A stretch of DNA of 64,000 bases from Luteibacter sp. dw_328 (GTDB lineage: Bacteria > Pseudomonadota > Gammaproteobacteria > Xanthomonadales > Rhodanobacteraceae): positions 1 to 64,000 of the forward strand of contig NZ_JAAVUW010000006.1 of assembly GCF_018449605.1 (NCBI RefSeq), read 5' to 3'. The notes beneath the pieces were generated by a model, which made no database searches, was not told the origin of the DNA, and worked only from the letters and a program-made list of their open reading frames with translations. The translations under genes and the position numbers were made by a program. This document shows positions 1 through 9,334 of the stretch, one piece after another (the first letter of the stretch is position 1; every line of letters begins with the position of its first letter).

Positions 1-7
1 CCGGCCC

Positions 8-98
8 CTGTGGGAGCCGCTTCAGCGGCGATAACCAGATTGCGGCACCCGGCCCGCTGCCGCGGGATCGCCGATGAATCGGCTCCTACAGGGGCCAA
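8..98. repeat. Intergenic palindromic repeat, copy 1
   Basis: A GGGAGCCGCTTCAGCGGCGA arm faces a TCGCCGATGAATCGGCTCC arm across a GC-rich centre containing CCGCTGCCGCGGGATC. Each arm is itself a short hairpin. The same modular element recurs at seven other places in this window, always outside genes, so it is a REP-like family. It lies just upstream of the ExeA-like gene. No transposase of the REP-associated type is present here. Confidence 0.85.
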
Positions 99-128
99 CG
101 GCCGGGGCCAATCGGCTACATTAGGCTC

Positions 129-1733
129 ATGTACTTACAGACCTTCGGGCTGCGCGAGCTGCCATTTGGCGACGCACCGGATCCGCGCTTTGCCTGCCTG
201 TTCGCACGCGAGCGGGAAATTCTCGCGCATGTCGAATATGAGCTGACATCGACGACCTCCAGCGTGACTCTCGTGACAGGCGAGGCTGGTGTCGGCAAGA
301 GCCTGCTTTGCCTGTTGGTGGAAGCGGATGCACCCAACCACGGGGTGCGCGCCGTTCGTCAGGCTGCCGGTGACTATGCGCTGGAAACGGTAGCGTGGCT
401 GCGCGCCATGTATGCGGGGTTCGGGTTGCCGTTACCCCTGAGTGCCGAGGCCAACACGGAAGACCATCTGGTCGATGGGCTCGCTGCCGGTCTCGGGAGG
501 ATTTCCCAACACGGCAACCACCGGTACCTCTTGATCCTGGATGACGCCGATCAGCTTGCCGATGACGATCTGGCGATCGTCGAGCGCTTGCTCCTCGCCT
601 GCGAGAACGTCGACGCACCTTTCCACATCCTGCTCGCGGGTCTGCCGGCACTGCGCGAACGACTGTCCGGCCCGTCGGCGCCATCGATCGCGGCTCATGT
701 GCGCAGCCGTATGCCCATGCCGGTGTTGAGTGGTGATGAGAGCGAGCGCTATGTTCGTCACCGGCTCCACGTCGCAGGCACGACCCACATGCCTTTCAGC
801 CGTCTCGGCCTGCGCACGCTTCGCGACGATGGCAAAGGCAACCCTCGCCGCCTCAACGCGTTGGCACACCGTGCCCTCGAGCGCGCAGCTGAGCGGGGCG
901 AACAGTCGATAGGCGAGCGGGCGCTCGGATTCGTCGCCCGAGAGGTGCTGCCGCAACATGCTCGGTACTGGCTCCGTCGCTATCGGAAACCCCTCCTTGC
1001 GGTGGGCGCCATGCTGGCCATCCTGTTCGTCGGCGGTGCCGCGACATGGTTCCTGTCCGGGCGCAGTCCCTCGCGGCCGAAGAACCTTGTCACGGTGACC
1101 CCCGAGCAAGCGCTGGCGAAACTGAGTGATGCCTTGCCCGCAGCGGATGTGGGGAAGGTGAGGGTCTGGGGGGAGCTGCTCGCACGATGGCAGGTCGGAT
1201 CGAAGGACACCTCGGTCGCCAATGCGATGAACTGCGATGCGGTCATTTTCCCTGGCTTTGCCTGCGTCAGCGGGCGGGGTTCACTCGACCAGCTGCGCCG
1301 TTTCGACCGGCCGATCGTGCTCGAACTCGACGACGCTCACGCCAGGCAGCAGGTGCTTCTGGTCGGTGCGGGCGACCAGGCCATCCGGCTCTATCTGGGC
1401 GGCAAATACGTCGAACTGACCCGTGACGTCTTCGAACGTGTATGGAACGGTCGCTTCTATGCCGTGTTCCGTGTCGACCCCGCCATGCCCGGAAAATTGA
1501 CTCGTGGCGACGCTGGCGATGGCATGCACTGGCTGCTTGGTCGCCTTCCGCCCGAGGCCAATCCTGGCGGTTCATCGCCGTCGACGACCTTCGATCGGAC
1601 GGTGGAGGCGCGGGTCCGAAACCTGCAGCAGCGGTTCGGCATTGCGGCCGATGGCGTCGTGGGCCCCGAAACGATGTTCGCGCTGTCGTCGCTGGAAGCA
1701 GAAGGGCCGCATCTCGCCCGCGGCGTGCCTTGA
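129..1733 (+). CDS. ExeA/GspA-like AAA ATPase with peptidoglycan-binding domain
   Basis: The 534-residue protein starts with the MYLQTFGLRELPF block typical of ExeA-type ATPases. Walker A GEAGVGKS lies at residues 51-58 and a Walker B-like LLILDDA at about 134-140. One hydrophobic segment at about 288-310 is the likely inner-membrane anchor, followed by a periplasmic region ending in a peptidoglycan_binding_1 module (about 485-522, QQRFGIAADGVVGPET). ExeA in Aeromonas works with ExeB to place the type II secretin through the wall. That role is inferred here, because no ExeB or secretin gene is nearby. The rhomboid gene starts 2 nt after its stop, so the two are probably co-transcribed. The family call is firm; the partner system is unknown. 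Confidence 0.85.
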   Translation: MYLQTFGLRELPFGDAPDPRFACLFAREREILAHVEYELTSTTSSVTLVTGEAGVGKSLLCLLVEADAPNHGVRAVRQAAGDYALETVAWLRAMYAGFGLPLPLSAEANTEDHLVDGLAAGLGRISQHGNHRYLLILDDADQLADDDLAIVERLLLACENVDAPFHILLAGLPALRERLSGPSAPSIAAHVRSRMPMPVLSGDESERYVRHRLHVAGTTHMPFSRLGLRTLRDDGKGNPRRLNALAHRALERAAERGEQSIGERALGFVAREVLPQHARYWLRRYRKPLLAVGAMLAILFVGGAATWFLSGRSPSRPKNLVTVTPEQALAKLSDALPAADVGKVRVWGELLARWQVGSKDTSVANAMNCDAVIFPGFACVSGRGSLDQLRRFDRPIVLELDDAHARQQVLLVGAGDQAIRLYLGGKYVELTRDVFERVWNGRFYAVFRVDPAMPGKLTRGDAGDGMHWLLGRLPPEANPGGSSPSTTFDRTVEARVRNLQQRFGIAADGVVGPETMFALSSLEAEGPHLARGVP

Positions 1734-1735
1734 GC

Positions 1736-2419
1736 ATGTTCGTCCATGTCGACACGCGCAGGCGCTCGCGCCTGTGCTGGGCCACGATCCTCATCGTCAT
1801 CGTCTGCGTGGTGTGTTTCGTCGCGCTGGCCCTGAGCGGGTTGGACGAGCGTCTGGCGGTCATGCGGCGCTGGGGCACCGTGCCGGCTCACCTGCTCAGC
1901 ACTGGACTGCCCCTGTGGCAGCAGCTCAGCGATCCCGCGCTTCTGCGGCTGTTCACGGCGATATTCATCCACGGCGGCTGGTTGCATCTGGTCAGCAACC
2001 TGCTCTTCCTCGTCATTTTTAGCCTGCCCGCCGAACGAAGCCTCGGCTCCCCGCGCTTTCTCCTGCTCTTCCTGCTCGGCGGCGTGGTGGCGAACCTGAT
2101 CGGTGCCATTTCGTTGACCGGAACCGGTGTGCCGATCGTCGGATGCAGCGGAGCCGTATCCGCCGTGGTGGGTGCTTATGTGACGCTGTTTCCGCGGGCG
2201 AAGCTCGGCCTCGTGCTTCCTCTGGGCCTCTTCCTCGAGTTCGTGCGCGTGCCGGCATTCGTACTCATCGGCATCTGGGCGCTGGTGCAGCTGCTCTTCA
2301 GTTATGCGGGCGCGAGCTATGGCGCCGTCGTGTGGTGGACCCACATCGGCGGCTTTGTCTTCGGCATCGTCTTCGCGTTGTTTTCGCGCGGGGCCATTGT
2401 GCGCCGCTTACGCGGCTGA
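1736..2419 (+). CDS. Rhomboid-family intramembrane serine protease
   Basis: This 227-residue polytopic membrane protein has the rhomboid hallmarks. HGGWLHLVSNLLFL (about residues 79-92) supplies the conserved His and Asn region, GCSG contains the likely nucleophile Ser138, and WWTHIGGFVFG contains the likely partner His203. About six membrane segments are visible. The start ATG at 1736 follows the ExeA-like stop by 2 nt, so translation is probably coupled; longer upstream readings would run inside the ExeA-like gene. Its 3' end overlaps the convergent amidotransferase gene by 12 nt. Rhomboids cleave membrane-anchored substrates, and the substrate here cannot be read from sequence. Confidence 0.88.
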   Translation: MFVHVDTRRRSRLCWATILIVIVCVVCFVALALSGLDERLAVMRRWGTVPAHLLSTGLPLWQQLSDPALLRLFTAIFIHGGWLHLVSNLLFLVIFSLPAERSLGSPRFLLLFLLGGVVANLIGAISLTGTGVPIVGCSGAVSAVVGAYVTLFPRAKLGLVLPLGLFLEFVRVPAFVLIGIWALVQLLFSYAGASYGAVVWWTHIGGFVFGIVFALFSRGAIVRRLRG

Positions 2420-3148
2420 CATCTCGCGCGGCGCGTGCAGGTGCTCGCGCACGAAGTGACGCAGCAACCGGGTGGCCACGGGTGTCGCCACGACGGCGGC
2501 CAGCATGTCGTCCGGCGCCTGGCCTTCGTCACGAAGCACGTCGTGCTTGCGCCGGATGTAGGCGCGCATCACTTCGGCGGAAAATTCCGGGTGGAACTGC
2601 GTACTGACCGCGTGCTTTCCGTAACGGACCAGATGGTGCGGATCGCGTTCAGAGCGCGCAAGGGCGATGGCGTCCGGCGGGAGCTCCATCACGCTCTGTT
2701 CGTGAGTGGCATGGGCGTGGAATCTTTCCGGCAGCGAGGCACCGAGTGATTCGTCGGCCGCGCGCTCCGTTAGCGTCGTGAGGCTCACCGTACCCATTTC
2801 GCGCCCGCCGGGAAGGTAGTCGACACGGCCGCCGAGCGCATGCGACATCAGCTGGTGCCCGTAGCACACACCCAGAAGCGGCAGGTCGACATCCATCGCA
2901 TTCCGGATCCAGCCGGCCGTGCGTTCGCTCCACGCCAGTCGTTCGGTCACCATCGATGCGGAACCGGTGATCACCGCGCCGGCACACTCACCGGGCTCGG
3001 GGAGTCGATCGCCTTGCTCGACATCGATGATGCGCAGGTGTGTCGCGCGAAGACGCAGGCCAAGCTGGAACCAACGAGGGAAGTCGCCGTGACGTGCGCT
3101 GATCACGTCGGGTGCGCGGCCGGTACGCACGATGAGTAGGGGTTTCAT
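2408..3148 (-). CDS. Class I glutamine amidotransferase-like protein
   Basis: This 246-residue stand-alone GATase1 domain has its nucleophile in GVCYGHQL (Cys95) and its His/Glu pair in QFHPEF (His186, Glu188), so the full triad is present. Stand-alone members include GuaA-like hydrolases and gamma-glutamyl peptidases acting on glutathione or polyamine conjugates. Nothing here decides which. The ATG at 3148 overlaps the stop of the upstream GspE-like gene in an ATGA junction, so the two are translationally coupled even though no functional link is obvious. The 3' end overlaps the convergent rhomboid gene. Confidence 0.85.
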   Translation of the reverse strand: MKPLLIVRTGRAPDVISARHGDFPRWFQLGLRLRATHLRIIDVEQGDRLPEPGECAGAVITGSASMVTERLAWSERTAGWIRNAMDVDLPLLGVCYGHQLMSHALGGRVDYLPGGREMGTVSLTTLTERAADESLGASLPERFHAHATHEQSVMELPPDAIALARSERDPHHLVRYGKHAVSTQFHPEFSAEVMRAYIRRKHDVLRDEGQAPDDMLAAVVATPVATRLLRHFVREHLHAPREMSAA

Positions 3149-4962
3149 GGGGAAATTGTATCGTCGATATCGGTGGGCGGAAGGACGTTGAGGACTTCGC
3201 GCGCCGTCGTGACGCCGGCGGCAACCTGCGCCGCCGCGGAGATGCGCAACGGTTTCATCCCGTCGCGCAGGGCGGCGGCACCCAGGCGCGAAAGGTCCAG
3301 TTCGGCGGAGATGAGGCCACGCAACCGCGACGAGACGGGCATCATTTCGTAGATGCCGGTACGACCGAGAAAGCCGGTCTTCCGGCACTCCAGGCAACCC
3401 ACCGATTCGAACACGCGCTCGGGCACGGGAATGTCCCAGCCATGCGTGACGGCACGCCATTCGTCAGGATCCTGCGTCGTTGCCCGCTTGCAGTGCGGGC
3501 ACAACGTACGCACCAGGCGCTGGGCGACCACGCCGGTGAGCGTGGACTGGATGAGGTAGTGCGGCACGCCCAGGTCGAGCAGGCGCGTCACCGCACTTGG
3601 CGAGTCATTCGTATGCAGCGTCGACAGCACCAGGTGACCGGTGAGCGATGCCTGCACCGCCATCTGTGCGGTCTCGAGGTCGCGGATCTCGCCGATCATG
3701 ATGATGTCCGGATCCTGTCGCAGCAGGGTGCGAACACCTGCGGCGAAATCCAGGTCGATCGAGGCCTGCACCTGCATCTGGTTCAGTTCCGGCGAGACCA
3801 TTTCGATCGGGTCTTCCACCGTGCACACATTCAATTCCGGCTTGGCCAGATGCTTGAGCGTTGAATAGAGCGTGGTGGTCTTGCCCGAACCCGTCGGGCC
3901 GGTGACCAGCACGATGCCATGAGGCCGCTCGACCATGCCGCGCCAGAGCAGGCCTTCCTCTTCCGAGAAGCCGAGCTGCGCGAAGTCCTTCATCACCAGG
4001 TCGGGATCGAAGATACGCATGACGATCTTTTCGCCGAATGCCGTCGGCATGCTCGAGATACGCAGCTCGACCTCACGCCCACCGGCCGAACGCGTCTTGA
4101 TACGGCCGTCCTGCGGGCGGCGCTTTTCAGCGACGTCCATGCGAGCGAGGATCTTGATGCGAGAGGTGACGGCGGTCATCACCGGTGGCGGTAGTTCGAA
4201 CACCTTCTGCATCACGCCATCGATGCGAAAGCGCATCTGGCCGGCATCGCGACGCGGTTCGAGGTGGATGTCGGAAGCGCGCTGCTCGAAGGCGTACTGC
4301 AACAGCCAGTCGACGATGTGCACGACATGCCGGTCGTCGGCACCGAGTTCGCCACCCTTGCCCAGCTCGACCAACTGTTCGAAGTTGATGATCTTGGAGG
4401 TGTCGCCGATGCCCTTGGCGTCCTGGGCCAGCTGGATCGATCGCTGCACGCCGTAGAACTCGAGCAGGTAGCGGTTGATGTCGATCGGGCTGGCGACGAC
4501 GCGGCGTACGTCGCGACGAATCATGTGGGCGAGGTCGGTAGCCCATCCGGCGTCGAAGGGTTCCGCCGTGGCAAACACCACTTCGCTGGTCGTGGAGGAC
4601 ACCGGCAGGATGCGGTGGCGCTGCGCATACGCGCTGCTGACCACCTGGGTGACCTGGGCCACGTTGACCTTCATCGGATCGATTTTCAGATAGGGCAGGT
4701 CCGCCTTGGCGGCGACCCATTCCATGAGACCTTCAAGGCTCAGGGGGCGTCCGTCCTCACGACGGTTCACCGGCTTCGCGTTGGCGACGACCACGAGCGG
4801 GTGGAGCTCGATCGCGGTCTTGCCGCTCCTGGACCCCATGCGGACGCGTTTGGCATCTTCCCCGGTCAGGTAGCCGTCGACCACCAGGGAGGCCAGCACC
4901 TCGTCGAGTTCGAGGCGGCCACGGCGTCCCAGGAGTGCGCCAAGTTGCGGATTGACTACCAT
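3145..4962 (-). CDS. GspE/PulE-family type II secretion or type IV pilus ATPase
   Basis: This 605-residue secretion ATPase has an N-terminal MshEN/T2SSE-N region (about 20-170). It is followed by the ATPase core with Walker A GPTGSGKT (355-362), Walker [13 protein letters not shown] (417-428) and the tetracysteine zinc site C488, C491, C523, C526. GspE and PilB hexamers power pseudopilus or pilus extension at the inner membrane. No other gsp or pil gene is adjacent, so it is an orphan here, although the ExeA-like ATPase sits 1.4 kb away across two genes. It is divergent from glyQ over a 65-bp spacer. It could be the main GspE, a PilB-like paralogue or a solitary variant. Confidence 0.85.
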   Translation of the reverse strand: MVVNPQLGALLGRRGRLELDEVLASLVVDGYLTGEDAKRVRMGSRSGKTAIELHPLVVVANAKPVNRREDGRPLSLEGLMEWVAAKADLPYLKIDPMKVNVAQVTQVVSSAYAQRHRILPVSSTTSEVVFATAEPFDAGWATDLAHMIRRDVRRVVASPIDINRYLLEFYGVQRSIQLAQDAKGIGDTSKIINFEQLVELGKGGELGADDRHVVHIVDWLLQYAFEQRASDIHLEPRRDAGQMRFRIDGVMQKVFELPPPVMTAVTSRIKILARMDVAEKRRPQDGRIKTRSAGGREVELRISSMPTAFGEKIVMRIFDPDLVMKDFAQLGFSEEEGLLWRGMVERPHGIVLVTGPTGSGKTTTLYSTLKHLAKPELNVCTVEDPIEMVSPELNQMQVQASIDLDFAAGVRTLLRQDPDIIMIGEIRDLETAQMAVQASLTGHLVLSTLHTNDSPSAVTRLLDLGVPHYLIQSTLTGVVAQRLVRTLCPHCKRATTQDPDEWRAVTHGWDIPVPERVFESVGCLECRKTGFLGRTGIYEMMPVSSRLRGLISAELDLSRLGAAALRDGMKPLRISAAAQVAAGVTTAREVLNVLPPTDIDDTISP

Positions 4963-4993
4963 CGCTTGCGACCCTGTGTGAATCCCACGCCGC

Positions 4994-4999
4994 TATACT
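4994..4999 (+). promoter_or_regulatory. Candidate -10 element for glyQS
   Basis: A TATACT hexamer lies 28 nt upstream of the glyQ start, in the 65-bp divergent spacer. No convincing -35 hexamer is found at 16-18 nt upstream, so this is a partial promoter call. Confidence 0.4.
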
Positions 5000-5027
5000 A
5001 GCCCGCTTTATCAAGGACTCGGGAACC

Positions 5028-5942
5028 ATGTCCGCGCCCACTTTCCAAGACGTGATCCAGACCCTGAACCGCTATTGGGCGGACCAGGGCTGCGTGCTGG
5101 TCCAGCCCCTCGATACCGAGGTAGGCGCGGGAACCTTCCACCCGGCGACCTTCCTTCGTGCGCTCGGACCCGAGCCCTGGGCAGCCGCCTACGTGCAGCC
5201 CTGCCGTCGCCCGACGGATGGCCGCTATGGCGACAATCCCAACCGACTGCAGCACTACTACCAGTACCAGGTAGTGCTCAAGCCGAACCCGGACGACATC
5301 ATCGAGCTCTACATCGGCTCGCTGAAGGCGCTGGGCATCGACCCGCTGGTCCACGACCTGCGTTTCGTCGAAGACAACTGGGAATCGCCGACGCTGGGCG
5401 CCTGGGGTCTGGGCTGGGAAGTCTGGCTCAATGGCATGGAGGTGACGCAGTTCACCTACTTCCAGCAGGCCGGCGGCCTCGAATGCCGTCCCGTCACCGG
5501 CGAGATCACCTACGGTCTTGAGCGCCTGGTGATGTACCTGCAGAACGTCGACAGCATTTACGACATCGTCTGGACGCACGCGCCGCACGGCGTGGTCACC
5601 TACGGTGACGTGTTCCACCAGAACGAGGTGGAGCAGAGCACCTACAACTTCGAATACGCCAACGTGGCCGAACTGTTCCATTGGTTCGACGTATGCGAAG
5701 GCGAAGCCGCCAAGCTGATCGCCGCGGGCCTTCCGCTGCCGGGCTATGAGCAGGTCTGCAAGGCCAGTCATGCGTTCAACCTGCTCGATGCGCGTCGCGC
5801 CATCAGCGTGACCGAGCGCCAGCGCTACATTCTGCGCGTCCGCACCCTGGCCCGCGCCGTGGCCGAGGCTTACGTCGCACAGCGCGAGAAGCTCGGCTTT
5901 CCCGGCCTGAAGAAACACAAGGAGGCCGTCCATGGCCGATAA
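5028..5942 (+). CDS. glyQ: Glycyl-tRNA synthetase alpha subunit
   Basis: The 304-residue protein is the catalytic alpha subunit of the bacterial alpha2beta2 glycyl-tRNA synthetase, which makes glycyl-AMP and loads tRNA-Gly. It begins [16 protein letters not shown] and contains [19 protein letters not shown], both characteristic of GlyQ. Its length matches the E. coli protein (303). It overlaps glyS by 11 nt, consistent with translational coupling of the two subunits. Confidence 0.97.
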   Translation: MSAPTFQDVIQTLNRYWADQGCVLVQPLDTEVGAGTFHPATFLRALGPEPWAAAYVQPCRRPTDGRYGDNPNRLQHYYQYQVVLKPNPDDIIELYIGSLKALGIDPLVHDLRFVEDNWESPTLGAWGLGWEVWLNGMEVTQFTYFQQAGGLECRPVTGEITYGLERLVMYLQNVDSIYDIVWTHAPHGVVTYGDVFHQNEVEQSTYNFEYANVAELFHWFDVCEGEAAKLIAAGLPLPGYEQVCKASHAFNLLDARRAISVTERQRYILRVRTLARAVAEAYVAQREKLGFPGLKKHKEAVHGR

Positions 5943-8076
5943 GCGCCTGCCGCTCGTCATCGAGCTGGGCACCGAAGAACTGCCGCCGAAGGCTCTCGAC
6001 GACCTCGCCGCCGCGTTCGCGCGCGGCGTCGTGGAGGGTCTGGAAAAGCGCGGTGTGGCCGCCGACTACGCGTCGGCGAAGGCGTATGCATCGCCCCGCC
6101 GCCTCGCTGTGCATATCGCCGATGTCGCCGTCGCGCAGCCCGAACAGACCGTCGAACGCCGTGGCCCCGCCGTTGCCGCCAGCCTTGGCGCGGATGGTGA
6201 GCCGAGCAAGGCCCTGGTCGGCTTCGCGCAGTCCTGCGGCGTCGATGTATCGGCGTTGGAAAAACTCGAGACCGACAAGGGCGCCTGGTTCGTTTTCCGG
6301 GCCGTGAAGGCCGGGCAGCCGACCGCTGCGTTGCTGCCGGAGATCGTCACTGAATCGCTGAAGGCCCTGCCGATCCCGAAGGCCATGCGTTGGGGCAATC
6401 GCGACGACAGCTTCGTGCGTCCGGTCCATACCTTGCTGATGCTGCATGGCGCGGACATCGTCGAAGGCCAGATCCTTGGCCTGACCAGTGGTCGCCTCAG
6501 CAACGGTCATCGCTTCCACCATCCCAAGCCGATCCACGTTGCCGACGCGGACAGCTGGCTGGACGCCTTGCGCCACGCGCACGTCCTCGCCGACCCTGCC
6601 GAGCGCCGCCAGCGCGTACGCGACGAAGTCGCCCGCGTGGCCACCGGCGGCGTGCCCAGCCTGTCGGACGGGTTGCTCAACGAGATTGCCAATCTCACGG
6701 AATGGCCGGTCGGCATCGCCTGCACGTTCGAACGCGCCTTCCTCGACGTGCCGCCGGAAGCCCTGGTCACCACGATGGAGACCAACCAGAAGTTCGTCCC
6801 GGTGTTCGATACCGAGGGTCGCCTCACCGAGCACTTCATCGGCGTGGCCAATATCGAGAGCAAGGACCCGGCCGAGATCCGCAAGGGCTACGAGCGGGTC
6901 ATCCGCCCGCGCTTCGCGGACGCCAAGTTCTTCTGGGACGAAGACCTGAAGTCCCCCCTGGCGGACTACCAGGAAGGTCTGAAGAACGTGACCTACCAGC
7001 AATCGCTGGGTAGCCTCTGGGACAAGACCGTCCGCGTGGCGGAACTGGCCCGGGTGATCGCCAACCGTGTCGGTGTCGATGCCGGGCAGGCCACGCACGC
7101 CGCGGCCCTCTCCAAGTGCGACCTGCTCACCCGCATGGTTGGAGAGTTCCCCGAACTGCAGGGCGTGATGGGTCGCTATTACGCCTCCCGGCAGGGTATC
7201 GACGCGAACGTGGCGGATGCGCTGGACAGTTTCTACCAGCCCCGCTTCGGTGGCGACGCCATCGCTGCTGGCAAGGTCGGCCAGGTGCTGGCCGTTGCCG
7301 AGCGCCTGGACACGCTGGCAGGCATCTTCGCCGTGGGCATGAAGCCCAGCGGCAACAAGGATCCCTTCGCCCTGCGCCGCGCCGCGCTGGGCCTGGCTCG
7401 TACCCTGATCGAGGGTGGCCTGGACATCGAGTTGCGCGCCACCCTGACCGAGGCCCTGGAGATGATTCCGGAGACGGCCCTGCTGGCAGGTGTGAAGCCG
7501 GGCAAAGACGGCAAGGTCCCAGTGGTCGATGTCGGTGCACGTCGTCGCGAGTTGGGCGACGAAGTGCAGGCCTTCGTGCTCGAGCGCCTGCGCGGCTATT
7601 ACGCCGACCAGGGCTTTTCGACGGACCAGTTTGAAGCCGTGCTTGCCGTGGCTCCGGCTACGCTGCCCGACTTCGATCGGCGCCTGCGCGCGGTGGGTGA
7701 GTTCGCACGCCGCAGCGAGGCCGCCAGCCTGGCGGCCGCGAACAAGCGCGTGGCCAACATCCTGCGCAAGCAGGCCGAAGAGGCCGATGCCGCGCCCATT
7801 CCGACGACGGTCGACGCCGGGTACTTCGAGTTCGACGCCGAGCGCGAACTATATGCTGCTCTGGCGGCTGCCCGGGCGGAGTCGCAAGGCCTGCTCGCGG
7901 CAGGCGACTACACCGGCACTCTGGAGCGCCTGGCGGCGCTTCAGGCACCCGTGGACCGGTTCTTCGACGACGTGCTCGTGAACGCCGAAGATCCGGCGGT
8001 GCGCGCAAACCGCCTCGCGCTGCTTGCACAGCTCAAAGCGACCTTCGGCGCCATCGCCGATATCTCCCGCCTCTGA
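5932..8076 (+). CDS. glyS: Glycyl-tRNA synthetase beta subunit
   Basis: The 714-residue protein starts with [17 protein letters not shown], the GlyS signature, and has [15 protein letters not shown] text ([17 protein letters not shown]) in the HD-like middle region. The C-terminal part is the anticodon-binding DALR-like region. The beta subunit supplies tRNA recognition and probably editing to the GlyQ catalytic subunit. It is slightly longer than E. coli GlyS (689). It is the last gene of the pair; a hairpin follows at 8091-8126. Confidence 0.97.
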   Translation: MADKRLPLVIELGTEELPPKALDDLAAAFARGVVEGLEKRGVAADYASAKAYASPRRLAVHIADVAVAQPEQTVERRGPAVAASLGADGEPSKALVGFAQSCGVDVSALEKLETDKGAWFVFRAVKAGQPTAALLPEIVTESLKALPIPKAMRWGNRDDSFVRPVHTLLMLHGADIVEGQILGLTSGRLSNGHRFHHPKPIHVADADSWLDALRHAHVLADPAERRQRVRDEVARVATGGVPSLSDGLLNEIANLTEWPVGIACTFERAFLDVPPEALVTTMETNQKFVPVFDTEGRLTEHFIGVANIESKDPAEIRKGYERVIRPRFADAKFFWDEDLKSPLADYQEGLKNVTYQQSLGSLWDKTVRVAELARVIANRVGVDAGQATHAAALSKCDLLTRMVGEFPELQGVMGRYYASRQGIDANVADALDSFYQPRFGGDAIAAGKVGQVLAVAERLDTLAGIFAVGMKPSGNKDPFALRRAALGLARTLIEGGLDIELRATLTEALEMIPETALLAGVKPGKDGKVPVVDVGARRRELGDEVQAFVLERLRGYYADQGFSTDQFEAVLAVAPATLPDFDRRLRAVGEFARRSEAASLAAANKRVANILRKQAEEADAAPIPTTVDAGYFEFDAERELYAALAAARAESQGLLAAGDYTGTLERLAALQAPVDRFFDDVLVNAEDPAVRANRLALLAQLKATFGAIADISRL

Positions 8077-8090
8077 TCCGACCGTGCTGC

Positions 8091-8126
8091 CTCCCACCCT
8101 GCCTGCCTTAGCAGGTGTGGTGGGAG
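8091..8126. other. Nested hairpin between convergent glyS and the XRE gene
   Basis: CTCCCACC (8091-8098) pairs with GGTGGGAG (8119-8126), and CCTGC/GCAGG (8102-8106/8111-8115) forms an inner stem with a CTTA loop. There is no T-tract on either side, so it is not a standard intrinsic terminator. It may still protect or help end both convergent transcripts. Confidence 0.5.
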
Positions 8127-8146
8127 CGGCTGCCGTATCCGGCTGA

Positions 8147-8764
8147 TCAGGCCGCCGCGGCGCCCTTGTCGTCCTGGATACGCGACATCAGGGTGCGGCG
8201 GAAGGCAATCATACGATCGGCATAGTCGCCCTCGTTCGAGCGGGCGAGGATGGCGTACATCTCCGCAACCAGGTCCGCGTGGCGCACCGGCGAGAAACGG
8301 CTTCCCGTCATCTCGATATCCGACTGCAGTAGCTTCATCGCTGCCGCCAGGCGCGATGCGTCGAGTGCCGTCGCCGGCTGGCCGACGGCATGGTGGCTGC
8401 CTTCGCGTCCACGCATCGACTCCGACGTCTCGGTGCGGGTCGCCGGGTCATCGCCCGAGCCGTCCAGCATCATCGGGCCTTCGCCCGCTGCCAGCCACAC
8501 CAGCGAAAGGCCCAGGGTCTTGGCCATGGTCACGCAACGGCCGCGCGACGGGTCGGTATTGCCGTCGCGCCAACTACGTACGACACCTTCCGAGAACCCG
8601 CAACGGCGGGCGATCTCACTGACACTGCCCGAGATCTTGATGACCGCGCGAACGCGGCTGGCGAATGAAGAGGCCGGTACGCTGGCATCTCCACGGCTGT
8701 TATCCAGGCCGCCCATGGCGGCATCAGCCAGGACGGATCCCCTCGAATTGTCATTCATGCGCAT
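8147..8764 (-). CDS. XRE/CI-type helix-turn-helix transcriptional regulator
   Basis: The 205-residue protein has a helix-turn-helix at about residues 45-72 (SVSEIARRCGFSEGVVRSWR). It continues with AKTLGLSLVWLAAGEGP, a pattern common in CI-like and phage-derived XRE repressors. The remaining C-terminal half is not a recognisable peptidase (no LexA-like Ser/Lys pair seen). The start could be ATG 8764 or ATG 8758. It is transcribed away from the first Oar-like receptor across a 570-bp region holding a palindrome at 8975-8993, so it may control itself and the receptor. That is inference from position. No other prophage gene is near. Confidence 0.8.
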   Translation of the reverse strand: MRMNDNSRGSVLADAAMGGLDNSRGDASVPASSFASRVRAVIKISGSVSEIARRCGFSEGVVRSWRDGNTDPSRGRCVTMAKTLGLSLVWLAAGEGPMMLDGSGDDPATRTETSESMRGREGSHHAVGQPATALDASRLAAAMKLLQSDIEMTGSRFSPVRHADLVAEMYAILARSNEGDYADRMIAFRRTLMSRIQDDKGAAAA

Positions 8765-8974
8765 GGAACCTCGTTGTTTTCTACAGGCCGCCCCCCGGCG
8801 ATTTCGCGAACAAACGCGCGAACCTCGTAATCGGTGTACAGCGATTCCCCTTCGAAAGCCTTTCGGCTGAGAAGTTTCGTAAGTTTGAGGGACTCCACGG
8901 TACCGCGCGGATGTTCCAGGCGTCGCATAACCCGTTGAGTAGACGAGCCTAACCCTTTGGTATGAAGCTTTTTA

Positions 8975-8993
8975 CCTAGGAATGTTTCCTAGG
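8975..8993. promoter_or_regulatory. Operator-like perfect palindrome
   Basis: CCTAGGAA and TTCCTAGG flank a 3-nt TGT spacer, giving 8-bp perfect arms. A further half-site TCCTAG follows at 9000-9005. It sits in the divergent control region between the XRE regulator (start 8764) and the first receptor (start 9335). The size suits a dimeric helix-turn-helix protein. Otherwise the interval 8765-9334 is AT-richer than its surroundings and holds no convincing gene. Confidence 0.5.
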
Positions 8994-9127
8994 CCGAAGT
9001 CCTAGTTTTCGTGAGAGCAAATGAAACCCCTCCGTAACCTGCTGGTAAAGCGCAAGATTTTTCGCGCTTAGCACACTGTCGCGTAAGTAATTGCTACAAC
9101 ATGTTTATGGAATGTAAAAATTTCGCA

Positions 9128-9156
9128 TTGCTTACTCGTGAAACCTTACGTATATG
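9128..9156 (+). promoter_or_regulatory. Sigma-70-like promoter for the first Oar-like receptor
   Basis: TTGCTT (9128-9133) and TATATG (9151-9156) are separated by exactly 17 nt. Transcription would begin near 9163, leaving a leader of about 170 nt before the ATG at 9335. This is the best promoter match in the 570-bp divergent region. Confidence 0.6.
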
Positions 9157-9283
9157 TGTCGCGTCGCCTCCACGGGCGATAGTTCGGGGAGCGTGATCGC
9201 AGGTTGGATCATGTTGTTTAGAGGGGCATTTTACTGCCGATTCAAACCAGAGCCTGGCGTATGCCGGGCCGGGGTCGGCTTGT

Positions 9284-9315
9284 CGCTAATCGCAGGTTCC
9301 TGCGATAGCGGATTT
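9284..9315 (+). promoter_or_regulatory. Leader hairpin with short T-run before the receptor start
   Basis: CGCTA (9284-9288) pairs with TAGCG (9306-9310), and TCGCAGG (9290-9296) pairs with CCTGCGA (9299-9305). This gives a 12-bp stem with one bulged A. GATTTTAA follows, then the ribosome-binding site GGGGAG at 9320-9325. The hairpin ends only about 10 nt before that site, so it could modulate translation or act as a weak attenuator. Confidence 0.5.
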
Positions 9316-9334
9316 TAACGGGGAGAAGCATTCA

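Noticed and set aside
8147-8764. Prophage remnant marked by a CI-like repressor
   Set aside because: Only the repressor-like gene is present. No integrase, structural gene or attachment repeat is seen around it.
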